Assembly: GCF_037392515.1 (NCBI RefSeq)
Contig: NC_090288.1
Coordinates: forward strand, 57,707,673-57,771,672
Length of the DNA: 64,000 nucleotides
Origin: Haliotis asinina
Lineage: Eukaryota > Mollusca > Gastropoda > Lepetellida > Haliotidae
Direction of reading: 5' to 3'
Under the pieces are notes generated by a model. That model saw only the letters and a program-made list of their open reading frames with translations. It searched no databases and was not told where the DNA came from. The position numbers and the translations under genes were made by a program. Below, in pieces: positions 49,117 through 61,535 of this stretch (position 1 is the first letter of the stretch; each line of letters starts with the position of its first letter).

Positions 49117-49491
49117 ACCAATCCCCTTATACATGCACGCACACTCTCATTTCAATCCTTGGTTAAGCAGTCCTTCTATAGGAACACAAATCTAGTCCGT
49201 TCTTTAACTCTACACTCATCAATTTGCAAGCTGTTGTACAGTGTGTTGGTACACTGAGTGACATCATGAGCATCGACTGACATATCTGGGACTAAATGGC
49301 ACATATCAACATTCGTGAGCCTCACTCACTGATCCCATGTTATCTACTCACGCAATTCAAGCGAAGATGTTCGTGGATACACATCTTCATTAATGTCAAA
49401 GGCACCAAAAAGTGGTAAACAGAAGCCAGGTTAATAACGATTACAATAACCATGGGGAAGGATCCAGGATCAGTGTTGTTTTGAAATATAG

Positions 49492-49636
49492 TGAGTAAGT
49501 TTTAAGCACCTTTCAGCAATATTCCAGCACAGAACACTAGAAACAGACTTCACAGACTGTACCCATATGAGGACTCGAACCCGGCTCTTTGTCGTGATGA
49601 TCAAATTCTTTAACCACTAGCCTACCCCAGTGCCCC
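49492..49636 (-). mobile_element. tRNA-headed SINE (family 2)
   Basis: gcacctttcagcaatattcc, ggactcgaacccggctcttt and ttaaccactagcctacccca, i.e. body and tRNA-like head in reverse orientation. Confidence 0.7.
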
Positions 49637-51910
49637 CTTGGGAATGTAGTGGAGGGTGTTTACAAATGTTGTCAGACACATTTCACATGCATCTTGAGTC
49701 ATCAATGTTTGGTTGGGCTACACATTCGTGTATTTTATCAAGTATAGCAAGAAGGGAATACTCTTCTTCATTTCCAAGACTTGATGATATAATGGAGTGA
49801 GGTGAGCAATAGTGAACAGATGTATTCCGATACACGTACACACGTGCACGCACGCACGCACGCACATTTTCAGTAGCAATGGGCATCCTGCTGATTCTGA
49901 CGAGGCTTAACTATATGTATGAAAGGCTGAACCATAAATATCAATAAAAGCACTAGTGAATTGAATTCTTGCCAGATTTGGTTTCCTATCACCACTGACA
50001 AAAGATCTTAAGACCCTGGTGCTCAGTGAAAATAGGAAGATTATATGACACTTCACACATTTCTGACATTTAGGAATTATTCCTTCAAGATGGGGAACAA
50101 GTTGAAAGGTGGGTTTAACCTATTTGTACTATTTTTTCCATAATTACACTCAGGCAATGCATTATTGTAATCAGTGAGTCAGCTAGGGACCCAGGAACTG
50201 AACCCTGTAGTGAGAATGCAAATTGAATTTATGAACCTTATGTTATTTTTTGCAACAGAATAGGACACAAGATATAAACATCACATAATGTAACTATGCA
50301 CTTGTGGAGAATCAAATCCAGGCAGTCAGTGCTGCCGTGGAATTAATTATTACATCTACTTACCTCAATAAAATAATCTGATAGAAGCTGCTGTAAAATC
50401 TCACAAGTACCACTACAATTCTGTTCTATACTTTATGAAATAAACGGATCAAATGAATTGTGGATCAGCATCTTGTTTACAATTACAGCACTTACAAAGT
50501 CATGTGCTTATATAAGTAACTGTCCAAAGTTGATACAATTTTATACTTACTCTGTGATACTCTCACAGAGTAAAAGTCAACTCATTGATAAATATTAAAT
50601 ATTGATAAATATTACAAGTTGTTCAATGGTCACATGGGGGGCATGGGTTGATGTCCCCTCGACATGGAAGGTAATTTAACCCATGGTCCTCAACTGACCA
50701 GTGAACGTATTTACCTTACCGAACACCTCAATGTTAATTCTGAACTTTTTGAAGTATGTGAATAATTTAATACACTTCAGGTATCCTGTGTGAATCAAAC
50801 GATTCAAATCTTGCACCTTGATGTTTTCCCAGCAGATACTGTCTTAGTCAAGTTTCTGCAGTGTAATTACCCATCTTAATTTTCATAGAGACTGCATTTG
50901 AACGTTTTGTCAAAATTTATTTATAGGAATGCGATGCAAATCTTTTCGTGGTCATCAGTAGATTTTGCAGATGATGTTAGAAAAACAGATATAGAATTAT
51001 CTCCCTTCCATCGATATGCATTCACAGTGCTGCCACCTGCAGCAGGGTAAAAAGATATTGATATGTACATCGCTTGTAAGTGGGGTACATTGTAAATATT
51101 GGAAGAGTGCCTAGCCAATCAGAAAACGACTTTTATGTGCGAGGTAAGATTAAATATATCCTTCAATAGTCACCTCTTACAACAATCATGGGTTGCCGAT
51201 GACCAATTCTGACCCGTATCTCCACGGGTATATTTTCAAGCATTTGGCATCACTCATGTCTGGCATAACAATTCAGCCTAAGAGTGGATTATGAAATCAA
51301 TAGTGTTGATTGATCATGGCTAACTAGGTACAGTTGTCGAATCGTGTGTTTATATATGCAGTTGTATCATAGTCTTTGGGCATGAAGAGCATAAATTATA
51401 CCTGTTTAAATGACTACTCTGCAAGAAGGCAAAGTCATCAGCATCTTCCGAAATGGCAAAATATCCTTCACGAATATGTCTACAAGTCATGATTATGCCA
51501 AATGTTTTGGTGTGTACACAGAAAAGTGGAAGGAGAGTAACGAATGGTTTTTACAGTTCTGCTCCTGAAAGGAGCACAATCACCAATTTCAGTCTGTCAA
51601 AGCTGTTGCCATGTAAACACCAAAATATTTTATTCAGCATTCAAAAATTACAAAAAGGCACCAGTACACCATCAGAACTATCTATGTATCGAGCTTGGTG
51701 AAGAAACATTAAATTGTTTAAGAGTTCTGGACATAGATTTTCAAAGCTCTCTCAGCGCTAAGATAGTTGTAAGTCAATGTTAATGTATGGCACTTTCCAG
51801 CAACTTTCCAGTGATCAGAAATGCATACAACCTCGTCAGGTATAGTCACTGGTCACTTCTAAAGTATGTGATCTGTTGAAAATGGAATACCTCAGACCAC
51901 AGGCAAACTA

Positions 51911-52236
51911 GCGCACATGGGGTTGTGCATCGCAGAGAATATGGACAGTCTTTTTATATGCGAGTGAAGCAAGCAAAAGTTGCCGACACACTGCCCTTCC
52001 TTCAGTTCAAAAAATATTTTTCGTGTCAAAATAAAATATCGCTACCATCAAAGGTACACTCCCATTTCCTCATTAGGTTGTGCTCTCAGATTCCCAGCCC
52101 CATATTTAATAATCACTCATCTGAAATATGTTTTATTAGACATTTTAAGCCCAATTAGTGGTATATCAGACCGTTCTTCGCTTGCGTATAAGAAGAGAGG
52201 TCATATTCTCTACGCTGCACAACCCCATTTGCGCAA
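51911..52236. mobile_element. Foldback element with about 60-bp inverted arms
   Basis: gcgcacatggggttgtgcat...agagaatatgg at 51911-51945 and onward to cgagtgaagc is mirrored by cttgcgtataagaag...ttctctacgctgcacaacccc up to 52236. The arms are imperfect (about 80% by eye) and the spacer is about 200 bp. A 137-codon ORF crossing it is probably fortuitous. Confidence 0.6.
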
Positions 52237-53809
52237 CAGTTTGACTGTGCTCAGACTGTTCTGTCTGACGATGGCATACAGCACAGCAGTAGGGTCAAGA
52301 GTTCCAGTCACTTCCACATACTTCTGTATCTTTATTCGGGATACAGTGTGGCATCCAGGGGAAAGGGGAAATCCATTTAAACTGTTACAATAGAGGGGAA
52401 CCTGACACCAAGGAATAAGGGGGATTACACTGTACTTATTGACTAAATAAGCATTTACTGTTATTACTCGCCCGTTGAAGATACTGCAGCGTAATATTTT
52501 TATGGTAATATTGCACTAGTGTAATACTGCTTGACGTATGACGTCAAAATGGTTTAAAGTTGTGACCTCACAACGCTAATTCTGATGTCGCAATTTTACT
52601 ATACTATAAAAATGGTATTACATGGAAGGTAGTTTAGTATCCTCTATTAATGTTGATGCCATCAAAACAATTCTCATGAGTATCCTTAAATGGGCTTAGG
52701 CTCAACACTTGCAACAGCAGCATCAACTGCAACAGCAGCATCACAGGAAATTCCTTAGATCTGGGCCCCTCAGTTTGGAATGGGTTTTGGCATATCTATG
52801 TGTTCCAGTTTTCTGAAACATTTTTTAGGGGGTAAGAAAACAGCACTACATATCACTCTGAGTGAAAAAACCCCGATAGGACAAGTTCAACAGTAAAGAC
52901 AGTAAACTGACAGTTAAGTTTGTTTACCACTCCAGTTCTAATTTGTTTTTCCAATGCATTGTATTATACTAATTACTATATCCAAGGAAAAAGATTACCA
53001 TGCGTATCTGTCTTGTATACAGAGAAGGAAATAGCTATCAGCTGTGCATATGTGCCTGCAGTTTACCATGATTTTTTAGATAAATTCTGATGCAGTGATA
53101 GGAAAAATATAGCATCTGAAACTGCGATTTCATCAAGAGAGATATATTCTAGCATTGTGTAGTTCTAACTGCAGGTTTTGCTCTATCAATACAATGTTTA
53201 TGAATGGTGTTTCAAAGTGAAAGGACATGGGGTCCTGTAAGTTTCAGATGTCTGTCTGACCCACTGAAAATTAACAGGACCCACAGAATAAAAATAAGCT
53301 CACATTTCAGATTTAACATTTCTCATAATTGGCATTGAAATTATTAACATTATATAATGGCAAACATTATAAACATAAATTTATAAACAGTGAACAAGTG
53401 TCACATGCCACAAATAACAACTTCAGACAAGTTATTGTAATATATTCAGTCAGACACTGGGGCCAGCAGGTTGGGAACTTCTGTCTGACCATTGGCAAAT
53501 CTGTCAGATTTGTCTGAGGGTCAGACACTATTCAAGAACACTGCCAATATAAAATATTTATAATCAAAACTAAGGCTATGTGACAGCACTTTGGCGTATT
53601 GTTCGTGCTGTTACCATGTTCTGAAGTATAGCTTAGTAGAGTAACCGCTTTGAGTTTTTGTTGTGATATCCAAATTTTTATTTTCATACTAATACATATT
53701 GTTCAAAGTTAATGCTATATAGTTAATACAAACTTCTTAAAGGTGAAGGACATGCATTGAGATGTTATGATTACTTCCTGTAAGCAAGTAGCACATGTGC
53801 ATTGCCTTG
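52237..53809. other. Intergenic, no gene seen
   Basis: Includes a short 18-bp duplication (gcaacagcagcatcaact, near 52710-52745) and a tcagac-rich segment around 53230-53530 that looks like an old repeat. No coding signal supported. Confidence 0.4.
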
Positions 53810-54148
53810 GGCTGCATAAAAAAATTAAATGTTTCTTGGGCACATTTCTTTTAAAAAGTGACGGGTGGGGGGGCAAGACTTCTTTAAAAATTTCTAATAG
53901 AAAAAGAGGGATGAGAGAAGAACATTATTTTATATTTTTTTCTCTCTCAGAATACATCTTGGGACGTTTTGCATGTATTTATGGGTTGTAGATACAGTGA
54001 CACTGGTTCTTACAGACACTCATTCTTAAAGTGGACAAATGGATGATCAGGATGAGGACAAGTGAACATTATTTTTTTTTAAATGGCAATAAAAAAAATT
54101 GTTACCCGCACAAATAAAAGTGACATGCTGATGCCCAGAAAACACTTC
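53810..54148. mobile_element. MITE family C, copy 2
   Basis: gggctgcataaaaaaattaa, aaatgtttcttgggcac, cactcattcttaaagtggac and gtgacatgctgatgcccaga; compare 8014-8277 and 63020-63352. Confidence 0.7.
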
Positions 54149-54952
54149 ACTTTTATTATTTAGCATTATAAAATGCCACACATTTCCATTTCTGCTGTAA
54201 CTACTCAATGTATCATGAAGATGCCGCTCGAATGTGCACCGACGTTCAGGATCGAGCACTCATTCGTGGGCACTCGTGGTGCTGATCACGCCCCTGATGT
54301 TATCAACAAGGTATTGTCATTCAGATGTTTGCTACATGGTTGAGTCACTGAGATTTATTTATTTCACAAAAATACGAGTGTGTAGAATTCATGAAATAGT
54401 TGAGACGTGTGATTGGGTTCAAACAAAATACCTAATCCAGTTATCGCCTAATCATGCTAATTAAGGCTGTCACCTGTGTGATGATTCCATGTCATTTATC
54501 CAAACATTTATCAGATGCAATAATTTGCAACTTGTTTTGCTATATTTGCTGCATCATTTAACTAGCGATATCCAGCCAGGGGAGATAACTGAAACAGCTC
54601 TTCTTGTAAGCACAAAAACATTGTCAGAAAACGGGGTAAAAACAGGGGACTACGTCTACGCGCATTTGTAACCTTGTCTCTGATTGGACAAAGAATACAA
54701 ATGAACCAATAAAAAGAAGGACAACAAAGTTAGATACACCTTTTCCCATAATTTGAGATATATGACGTCAATTGTTGACTTTGTGAAGGTAAAAACTTCC
54801 GAAGTGTAGAAGACATATTTATGCAAAGCGCACATTTGTAAAAATTCACATAGTTAGAAGAATAATCCAGCTTCAAATTGCACTAGTAATTGTATTTTTT
54901 TAACAATGTGTTGATGTCAAAATAAAAATGGAAAGGACCCCATTGTCTATAC

Positions 54953-55098
54953 CTGAAGTAACTTTCACTTGAGATGAAGCAACCATCCTGGTTCCAGAGC
55001 CTCTCATTAATATTGAGAGGCCCCAGAACAAGGATGCATACAGAGCCTGCCAGCTGAGATCGTATTTGTCAACAAGCGTGGCTATATCATCTTTGGTG
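54953..55098 (-). CDS. Unidentified candidate exon (orphan, low confidence)
   Basis: On the minus strand an open segment of 48 codons (48 whole codons plus split ends) lies between a possible acceptor (tacctgtttag|CACC) and donor (TTCAG|GTATAG). The encoded peptide includes DDIATLVDKYDLSW, LYASLFWGLSILMRGSGTR and MVASSQVKVTS, which is less biased than random AT-rich translation. Incoming phase 2 and outgoing phase 1 mean it would need partner exons, and I found none. The plus strand is also open here and ends at a consensus-like donor (aacag|gtatgt), so the direction is uncertain. I do not recognise a family. It could be an exon of an unseen gene, a retained relic, or chance. Confidence 0.25.
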
Positions 55099-55189
55099 CT
55101 AAACAGGTATGTGATAACATATTGCATACTTGCGATATGATATATCTTTGAAGTAATGAACGAATGTAAGTCATTTATTACCGCCAATC

Positions 55190-56403
55190 AATCCTATTTT
55201 AACACATATTTGGTGTAAGTAAATAGCGTGCACAATGACAGAGTTGCCATACTTTTTTATGGAATTGACATGGTTATCAAAAATGAAATACTACTGACAG
55301 TGAATTAAAATGTGATTGACTGTGTGTATACACAAGATAGTAACATTTGACAGTTGAGCATGATGACATTTTATGTTGTTTTATCTCCATTTTCAGTTGC
55401 ATGGGCTGACCAAATGAAGAGAAGAAAGACAAAAAGCCTGGCTACTTATGTTTTGCAAAGTGACACAAATTGGTGGCTAGTGTTATATCAGATTTGCATG
55501 ATTAACATGTAACTTGACCTGTATGCTGTCGTTAGGATTTCTTTGAGGCATTTGTACCTGCCATGTATTGATAATTTGTGATTGTGAGTTGAAAGAACAA
55601 GACTAGGTAGTCTTTCAAGGAATAACAATATGTCTGTATATGTTGTACATTAATATTTGCCAAAATGGATACATAAGCCCGCAGGATTATTGCAAATAAA
55701 ACTGTATTTGCTGGAAAGTATTTGCTTAAGTATATGATCACATCCAAAACAGACCTCAACTCTACCTCTAAGTATCAGATATGATGTCAATCCATCATGT
55801 ATGAGATATTGTAAATGATATAAAAGGGCTTAGCTGAGATTTGTTTATGTTACTACCAGTGATATATATGTTTTGGATCATGTTGTAGGAGAAGAACTTA
55901 ATTTATTCAATTTGTAGTGGTACTATGTTGTCTGTGGAAACTTGAAGAAAGTTCATGTGGCTGCTCCTGTCTTAAGAAAGGAGCAAGACGTCCTTACATT
56001 TTACTTGGTTGTTATTTATTTTGACAAACTTTCGTTAACATCTAACTTGCCTTTTACAGTTATTGTCTTTTTCCATTTTTCTGTAAAATTTTAAAGGTAG
56101 AACACTAGATATTCTTCTAAATACATTTACATGTTTGTATCACATGACCTTCAAATTTTAAGGTTGAACGTATATTTTTATGAAAGCTGTAAAATATTCT
56201 TTTTTTTTTAATGTTTCTGTCTCTCTTTGGGGATAGAAAGGCCTGTTGTACCATGACAATGAATATGTTTGCTATTTTGATGATGTTTTACTCACCTTTA
56301 GACATTAATCATGAAAACTTAGTATAAAAAGGGAAAAAAATGAAAATATTATTGATATGGTGCTACTCTTACAGGGCCAGATTTTCATATTGTATGTTGT
56401 ACA
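55190..56403. other. Intergenic AT-rich DNA, no gene seen
   Basis: No coding character or recognised repeat up to the TA target site of the Tigger element. Confidence 0.4.
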
Positions 56404-56405
56404 TA

Positions 56406-58487
56406 CAGTCAGCTCTCGTTTATCCGACACTTGTGGGTGCAGAGAAATATGTCGGATTAATGTATTTGTGTGATAATACAATGTATCACTGTTTACTAAC
56501 GCTCATGATCGCCATTCTGTTGCATGCACTACATCCAGTTATCATATGTAAAAGTATTCACAGTAATAAAAAATAATAACAATACATTCTTGTTATCATT
56601 TATTAACATTCATATAAGGTATAACCGACATATAAAATCATATAATCAATCAGATTCATACCTACATTCACATGAATGTCATAACTACACTGACACAGAA
56701 CTCACGTTTGTTACCACACATCAGCAGCCATCATTAACCGGATGTTGAATGTGCTACTGTTTTCGTACAACTGCTTCTACCCTAGAATGTTGACGTCTGG
56801 TGAACAATATTTCATATTTATTTTAAAAAGTCTTTGATTGTTTTTGGTTGTTCAGTTTTTTCGGAGGCCCTCAGCAATTTCGTTTTCAAACTGTCAAGGA
56901 AGTCGAGGTCACTAACATCAAACACATCTAAGTGGTGTGTCAGAAATGTTTGCACTATGTTCAAAGATGTTTTGACCTCCGATAGCTTGGGAACCACTGG
57001 TTCAGTTGTCTGGTCTTCTTCTGTGCTTATTTCCTCGTCGGCAGTAAATGTAGGTCGGACAATCTCGATAATTTCATCTTCAGTCAAGGCTTCCTCACAT
57101 GGCAAGTTTGCATCATACTCCAAGAATTCGCTGACAGGTACAGGTGCGTCCGGGTAGATCTTGTCAAGCGTTTCTTGTAGATCTTGGAAATCTTCAGTCG
57201 GTTCATCTTCAGGGTCGATCTGGCTGTCAGTGGGTGGGAGGACTTTTGTATGGTGCCAGCAGTTAATGATTGTTGTCTGCTTCACATCTCTCTACGCTGA
57301 TCGAACGAACAGTAGGGCTTGTTTTATGTCCAGTGGTAAAGGCGTGTCTGCGCTGGCGTTGTCAAGATGAAATGTCATCTGTTGCTTCTTGTACAGAACT
57401 TTGAAATTCTTAATTATTCCGGCATCTAGGGACTGAATGTGGGATGTCATATTGGGAGGCAGAAAATGAAGATTGACATTAGTTAAATCCACAGAGGCAT
57501 GGGAAGGGGCGTTGTCTACCGGTAATATCACCTGTTTGTCTCTGTGTGCACATGTGTTTGTCAAATTTCACAAGCCAGTCTTTGAAGATCAGCGCTGTCA
57601 TCCAAGCCTTCTTGTTTGCATACCAGTGACACACAGAATTAGGATCAAAAGTTCTACCAAAACATCTTGGCTTGCTAAATTTCCAAATTACCAGTGGTTT
57701 GGGTTTGTCAGTGCCTGATGTGTTCACCTTAAGCATAACAGTAAGGCGATCTTTTGATTGTTACTTACCGGACACGGGGCAAATGCTGAGTGTGGAGTTT
57801 GGTTCAATTTTGTAAAACAAACCAGTTTCATCACAGTTATATAAATGTCACACGGATTGTATTCTGCCAGAATTTGCTGCAATTCTTCTCTTCCTGCAAC
57901 TACAGCGATCTGTGGGGCTGAGGCTGATTCACCATGAATTTTGTGCATTTTAATTCCATGTCGTTGCTTGAATCTAGTCACCCAACCACTACTGTAGGCA
58001 AAATTGGTAACTCCTAATTTCTCCCCTGTTCTCTTAACAGTTCATCATTCACATGAATTGACCTACTCCTAACATCAGTAAACCACAAAAATAACGCCTT
58101 TTCAAGATCCTCCTGCTGGGGTTTTCTAGCTCTTGAAGCATTGGAATTAGTCGTAGATATGCTCAATCACTTAGCAGACTGCTTCAGGATGTCAGATACG
58201 GTTGATCGTCCAATCTTCACATCAAACTTCTGCTCGGCAAAAGTGATGACTTGTTGTTGTGTTGTCTGGGGTTTTTCTTTCTCCAAAAGGCAGATTTCTT
58301 TCTTGATCAATGGCGTAATTTCTACTCAGGCTCGCCTAGCAGGTGGTGTACTCGTGACAGACATCTTGATGAAAACTCAGGTCGGTTGTAAGCATTTTAT
58401 ACAGCTTGCTCTATTGTTACTTCTTGATTAAATCGTCTCAATTAATTATCTTGTGTTTGTAATTAACAAGTGTGACAGAGTTGACTG
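56406..58487 (-). mobile_element. pogo/Tigger-type DNA transposon, inactivated
   Basis: TA flanks at 56404-56405 and 58488-58489 bound a 2.1-kb element. The left end starts cagtcagctctcgtttatcc. The right end, read inward, gives cagtcaactctgtcacactt, i.e. the same terminus with a short internal deletion. The minus strand encodes a CENP-B/Tigger-like transposase in pieces. The start is near 58364, followed by a helix-turn-helix region (LLEKEKPQTTQQQVITFAEQ; KIGRSTVSDILK) interrupted by two TGA codons. Then come KPLVIWKFSKPRCF near 57715, NKKAWMTALIFKDWL near 57640, the DDE block VDNAPSHA near 57510, and LPPNMTSHIQSLDAGIIKNF near 57440. An acidic C-terminal tail ends at 56818. Several frameshifts join these pieces, so it cannot be active by itself. 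Confidence 0.9.
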
Positions 58488-58489
58488 TA

Positions 58490-59348
58490 TGTGACAGCCG
58501 TCACCAAAATGGATAGACAGGATACCATCACAGAACTAGAATAGTAAAACATGTTTTTGGGAAGTGCAGAAATATTTTTAAAGTGTTCCTAACAAAAAAA
58601 ATGGCTGAAAAAAATGTGTATTTTTTTCTCAGGGTGGGTGTCTTGTAAATCTAAGAACTTTTTAACATTTTTTTAATATGAAAATCAAAGTGTTTTGTTG
58701 TTTTTGAAACTTCATTCTAGTAACACACCAAATTTGGTTGAAAAATTCCCATAAATAAAAAAATGACTGGGTTATGGATATGCGAAATTTAACTTACGGA
58801 AACATTTAAGAGCAAAGGAAACTTAAATGGTTAGTCCAAGCAGGGATACTCTACAACTCTCTATATAGGCTCCCTGGTCTAAGCGTCACAGGCATCACTA
58901 TCGAAATCTGAACACAGCACATCAGAATCAATAAATGAGACGACGAAACAGAAACTTACATGGAATCCTGAGGAAACCTTCTTTCATAAACACTGGTATT
59001 GTACAGCTCTGTCAAAGTGAGACTATACTGGAATTATATGTCCACCGTCCTGTCACATTTCTCAAAAGGTTTCACTTTAGCGCCATTTTGACTACAGCGA
59101 CGTCTATCGAAAACACATACAACCGGTTTCAAAATTATGCCATATGATTGGCTGAATCAAGTGGCAGGCAAATCAGCATGAGGAACCGAAAACAGTAGCG
59201 ATTTCTTAGTCACGGAAAGATAACTCTCATCAACTTGTCCTGCTGTCATGCTTCTGGAACTCTGTATTATAAGATTATCCCTCTTAGAACTGTACTATTT
59301 ATTTACACACGCGTCGGAATAACCAACAGTCTTGCAGTACAATCATCC
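58490..59348. other. Upstream region of CCDC51
   Basis: AT-rich up to about 58800, then more balanced. 59235-59348 is open in the CCDC51 frame and could be 5' UTR or an N-terminal extension. No clear TATA box. Confidence 0.4.
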
Positions 59349-60795
59349 ATGGATCGACTGAGTGCGTCAAGCAGACTGTTTACAGTGGGTCGTTTCTGTC
59401 TGTGGCAGCCAAGTTTTTACATGCGGAAGCACCGCATACAAACTGGTGCCCTCGGTAGTGGGAATGGGAACGGTCAAACGAAAGTCGAGGGCCTAATAAA
59501 CTCCTGGATGCAGAAATATGAAGAATTTGTAGGGCTCACTCTCGTTAAGGAAGCGCAGAACAATGTCTTACAGGTTCGTATGCACTTATTAATCTCAAAT
59601 CAGAGACCATATTATATGGTCTCTGCTCAAATAGAATGAAAACTTCCAGAATAACATGGAAATTCATAATTAATGTCATTTTGTCTCATTTTTTCGTTAC
59701 TTTAGATGACAAGGCCGTCATCCATATTACAGCTTATAGTGGTTTGCTTCTAACTGGAGTTTATGAAGTTCATTGAATAATCATTAACTACCAGAGGTTT
59801 CCCAATATCATAAAATTTGATTCTGAGCATCAAGATGTACTTCCTCAAGTCTTTTAAAGGAAATAAATTGTCTTCGTGAGTTTGTTCTATGAAATGTTTA
59901 GTATTCATGTTTTACTAAGATAATTTTTTTCATATTTTTCAAGAGAGAAACAAAATTCTTGTTATCTCAAGAAGAGCGGCGAGCAAAACAACAAGAGCTT
60001 GGAACAATCCAGTCACGACTTAAAACAGTCAGTGCAGAACTTGACAAGACCAACAAATCTGATGATCGCTATCTTGACATTGTCAAAATGGAACACTCAA
60101 TAATCAGAGAAGAACACCAGATGGTCGAGGATATACGTAACCTAGAAAAGCAGGAACGAGAGTATTTTTCCCTCCTTAGTGCTGCAGTTCGTGAAAGTCA
60201 TGAAAAGGAAAGAGCACAAGCAGAGAAAACAAAATATTGGTCTATAATCGGATCAATCATTGGAGCCATTATTGGTATCACTGGGTCAACTGTTAATAAT
60301 TACCTAAGAATGAGAGAGATGAAGGGAATTGTACACACCTCTGTCTCCAGTAACGAGGAGTTGAAAGATCTGTCACTACAGCTGTGTAGTGCTATAAGAA
60401 CCCAGTTTGATACCTTTGACAGCTTTCTGGCAGATCTGAAATCAGCAATTGACAAGAAAGGTGCATCAACCGTTAGAGCCTCACTCCCTGCTCCAGTGGC
60501 AAATAAACACACCCTCCATGAGCAAACAGATAAAATTTTGGAAACTTTGGTGAAGCAGGAGTTATTTCTAAATGCTGAAATAAAGGACATCAAGAAGATT
60601 CTTGGTCTGACAAGAAAGGATGAGGAGGGAGCAAGTGTTGTGTATGTTGGACCAGAAGTGAAGACACTTCTTCAGACAACGGAGGATAACCTTGAATGGA
60701 AGATGAAAATGAACTCACTGGCAACAGCAACATTTATATATGGTGCCCTCGCTCTGACGATACCCATCATTCTGTCGTTCTTCAAGGGAAGCTGA
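59349..60795 (+). CDS. CCDC51: CCDC51 / MITOK, mitochondrial potassium channel subunit (2 exons, complete)
   Basis: MITOK (CCDC51) forms the pore of the mitochondrial ATP-sensitive potassium channel in the inner membrane, with ABCB8 (MITOSUR) as regulator. Exons 59349-59573 and 59944-60795 are joined in phase 0 by a 370-bp GT-AG intron, giving 358 residues (human 411). Residues 1-36 are rich in Arg and Ser, consistent with a mitochondrial targeting sequence. WMQKYEEFVGLTLVKEAQNNV (54-74) and a coiled coil (about 76-172) follow, containing the family signature FSLLSAAVRESHEKER (150-165). The first membrane segment is at about 173-192 (SIIGSIIGAIIGITGS), and a second hydrophobic segment ends the protein (about 335-355). 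AATAAA lies only 22 nt after the stop (60817). The start could also be an upstream in-frame codon, but this ATG gives the best leader. Confidence 0.93.
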
Positions 60796-61319
60796 AGTAA
60801 CAGTTCCTGTTATATGAATAAAAAAAAAATGAGTATCATAAACACTTAAAAAAAAACTAAAGGTATAGTTTTCAGGTAAACGTTTCAATTTAATGTAGAC
60901 TACTTGTCTGATACTATCTAAGAGCAGACAGTTGTGCTGACACAGTATGTAAAGGATGGTGGTCTTTTCATCTGTAGACGACATTCCAGACCAATATATG
61001 CATATGGTTTTGTAGACCACCTCTGAGTTGGTCCTAATCCTGTTGACATTTGTGTGGCAGGATGACAATCATGATGACACTGTGCACTGATAAACCTTAA
61101 TCAAATAGAGAGTGGTGATTTTTAATGGGAGTCTTTTGAAAAAAGTAACAGTGTGAATCCTCAGAATGTGTCATTTTCAGGATAGTGGATGAAATGACAT
61201 CAAATATAAATCAAATGTGGTAAATGAGTTGTTTGTGTGTGGAATAATTTAATTGCTCCTCCTTCAGAATCCTTACCTCTGAAACAACTTGTGTGTGTGT
61301 TTTTCCACACAAGTAAGTG

Positions 61320-61535
61320 ACTAACACTTGTCATAAGGAGCGACTTAGAGGATCAGGTGGTCAGGCTCGCTGACTTTGTTGACACATGTCATTGATTCAC
61401 AATTGCACAAGTCAGTGCTCATGCTGTTGATCACTGGATTGTCTGGTCCAGACTCGATTATTTACAGACTGCCACCATATAGCTGGAATACTGTTGAGTG
61501 CGGTGTTAATCTAAGCTAACTCACTCGCTTACAGA
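61320..61535 (+). mobile_element. Family 1 SINE-like repeat, partial
   Basis: gcgacttagaggatcaggtg, cactggattgtctggtccag, cgattatttacagactgcca and gctaactcactcgc; 5'-truncated. Confidence 0.65.

Larger units (their letters stand above)
48034..51900. other. Intergenic, repeats only
   Basis: Contains repeat H copy 2 (48597-48740), family 2 SINEs at 48948-49116 and 49492-49636, a (cgca)n microsatellite near 49840-49865, an unsplit MITE F copy (50620-50740), a fragment of family 1 SINE (51165-51230) and a degenerate repeat D copy (51430-51725). No gene seen. Confidence 0.5.

Noticed and set aside
51980..52393. 137-codon plus-strand ORF, and an ankyrin-like minus-strand reading at 52236-52330
   Set aside because: Both cross the arms of a foldback repeat; the ankyrin resemblance covers one weak unit and is followed by stops.
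56834..57370. Plus-strand ORFs of 107 and 69 codons
   Set aside because: They are the antisense of the Tigger transposase C-terminal region.
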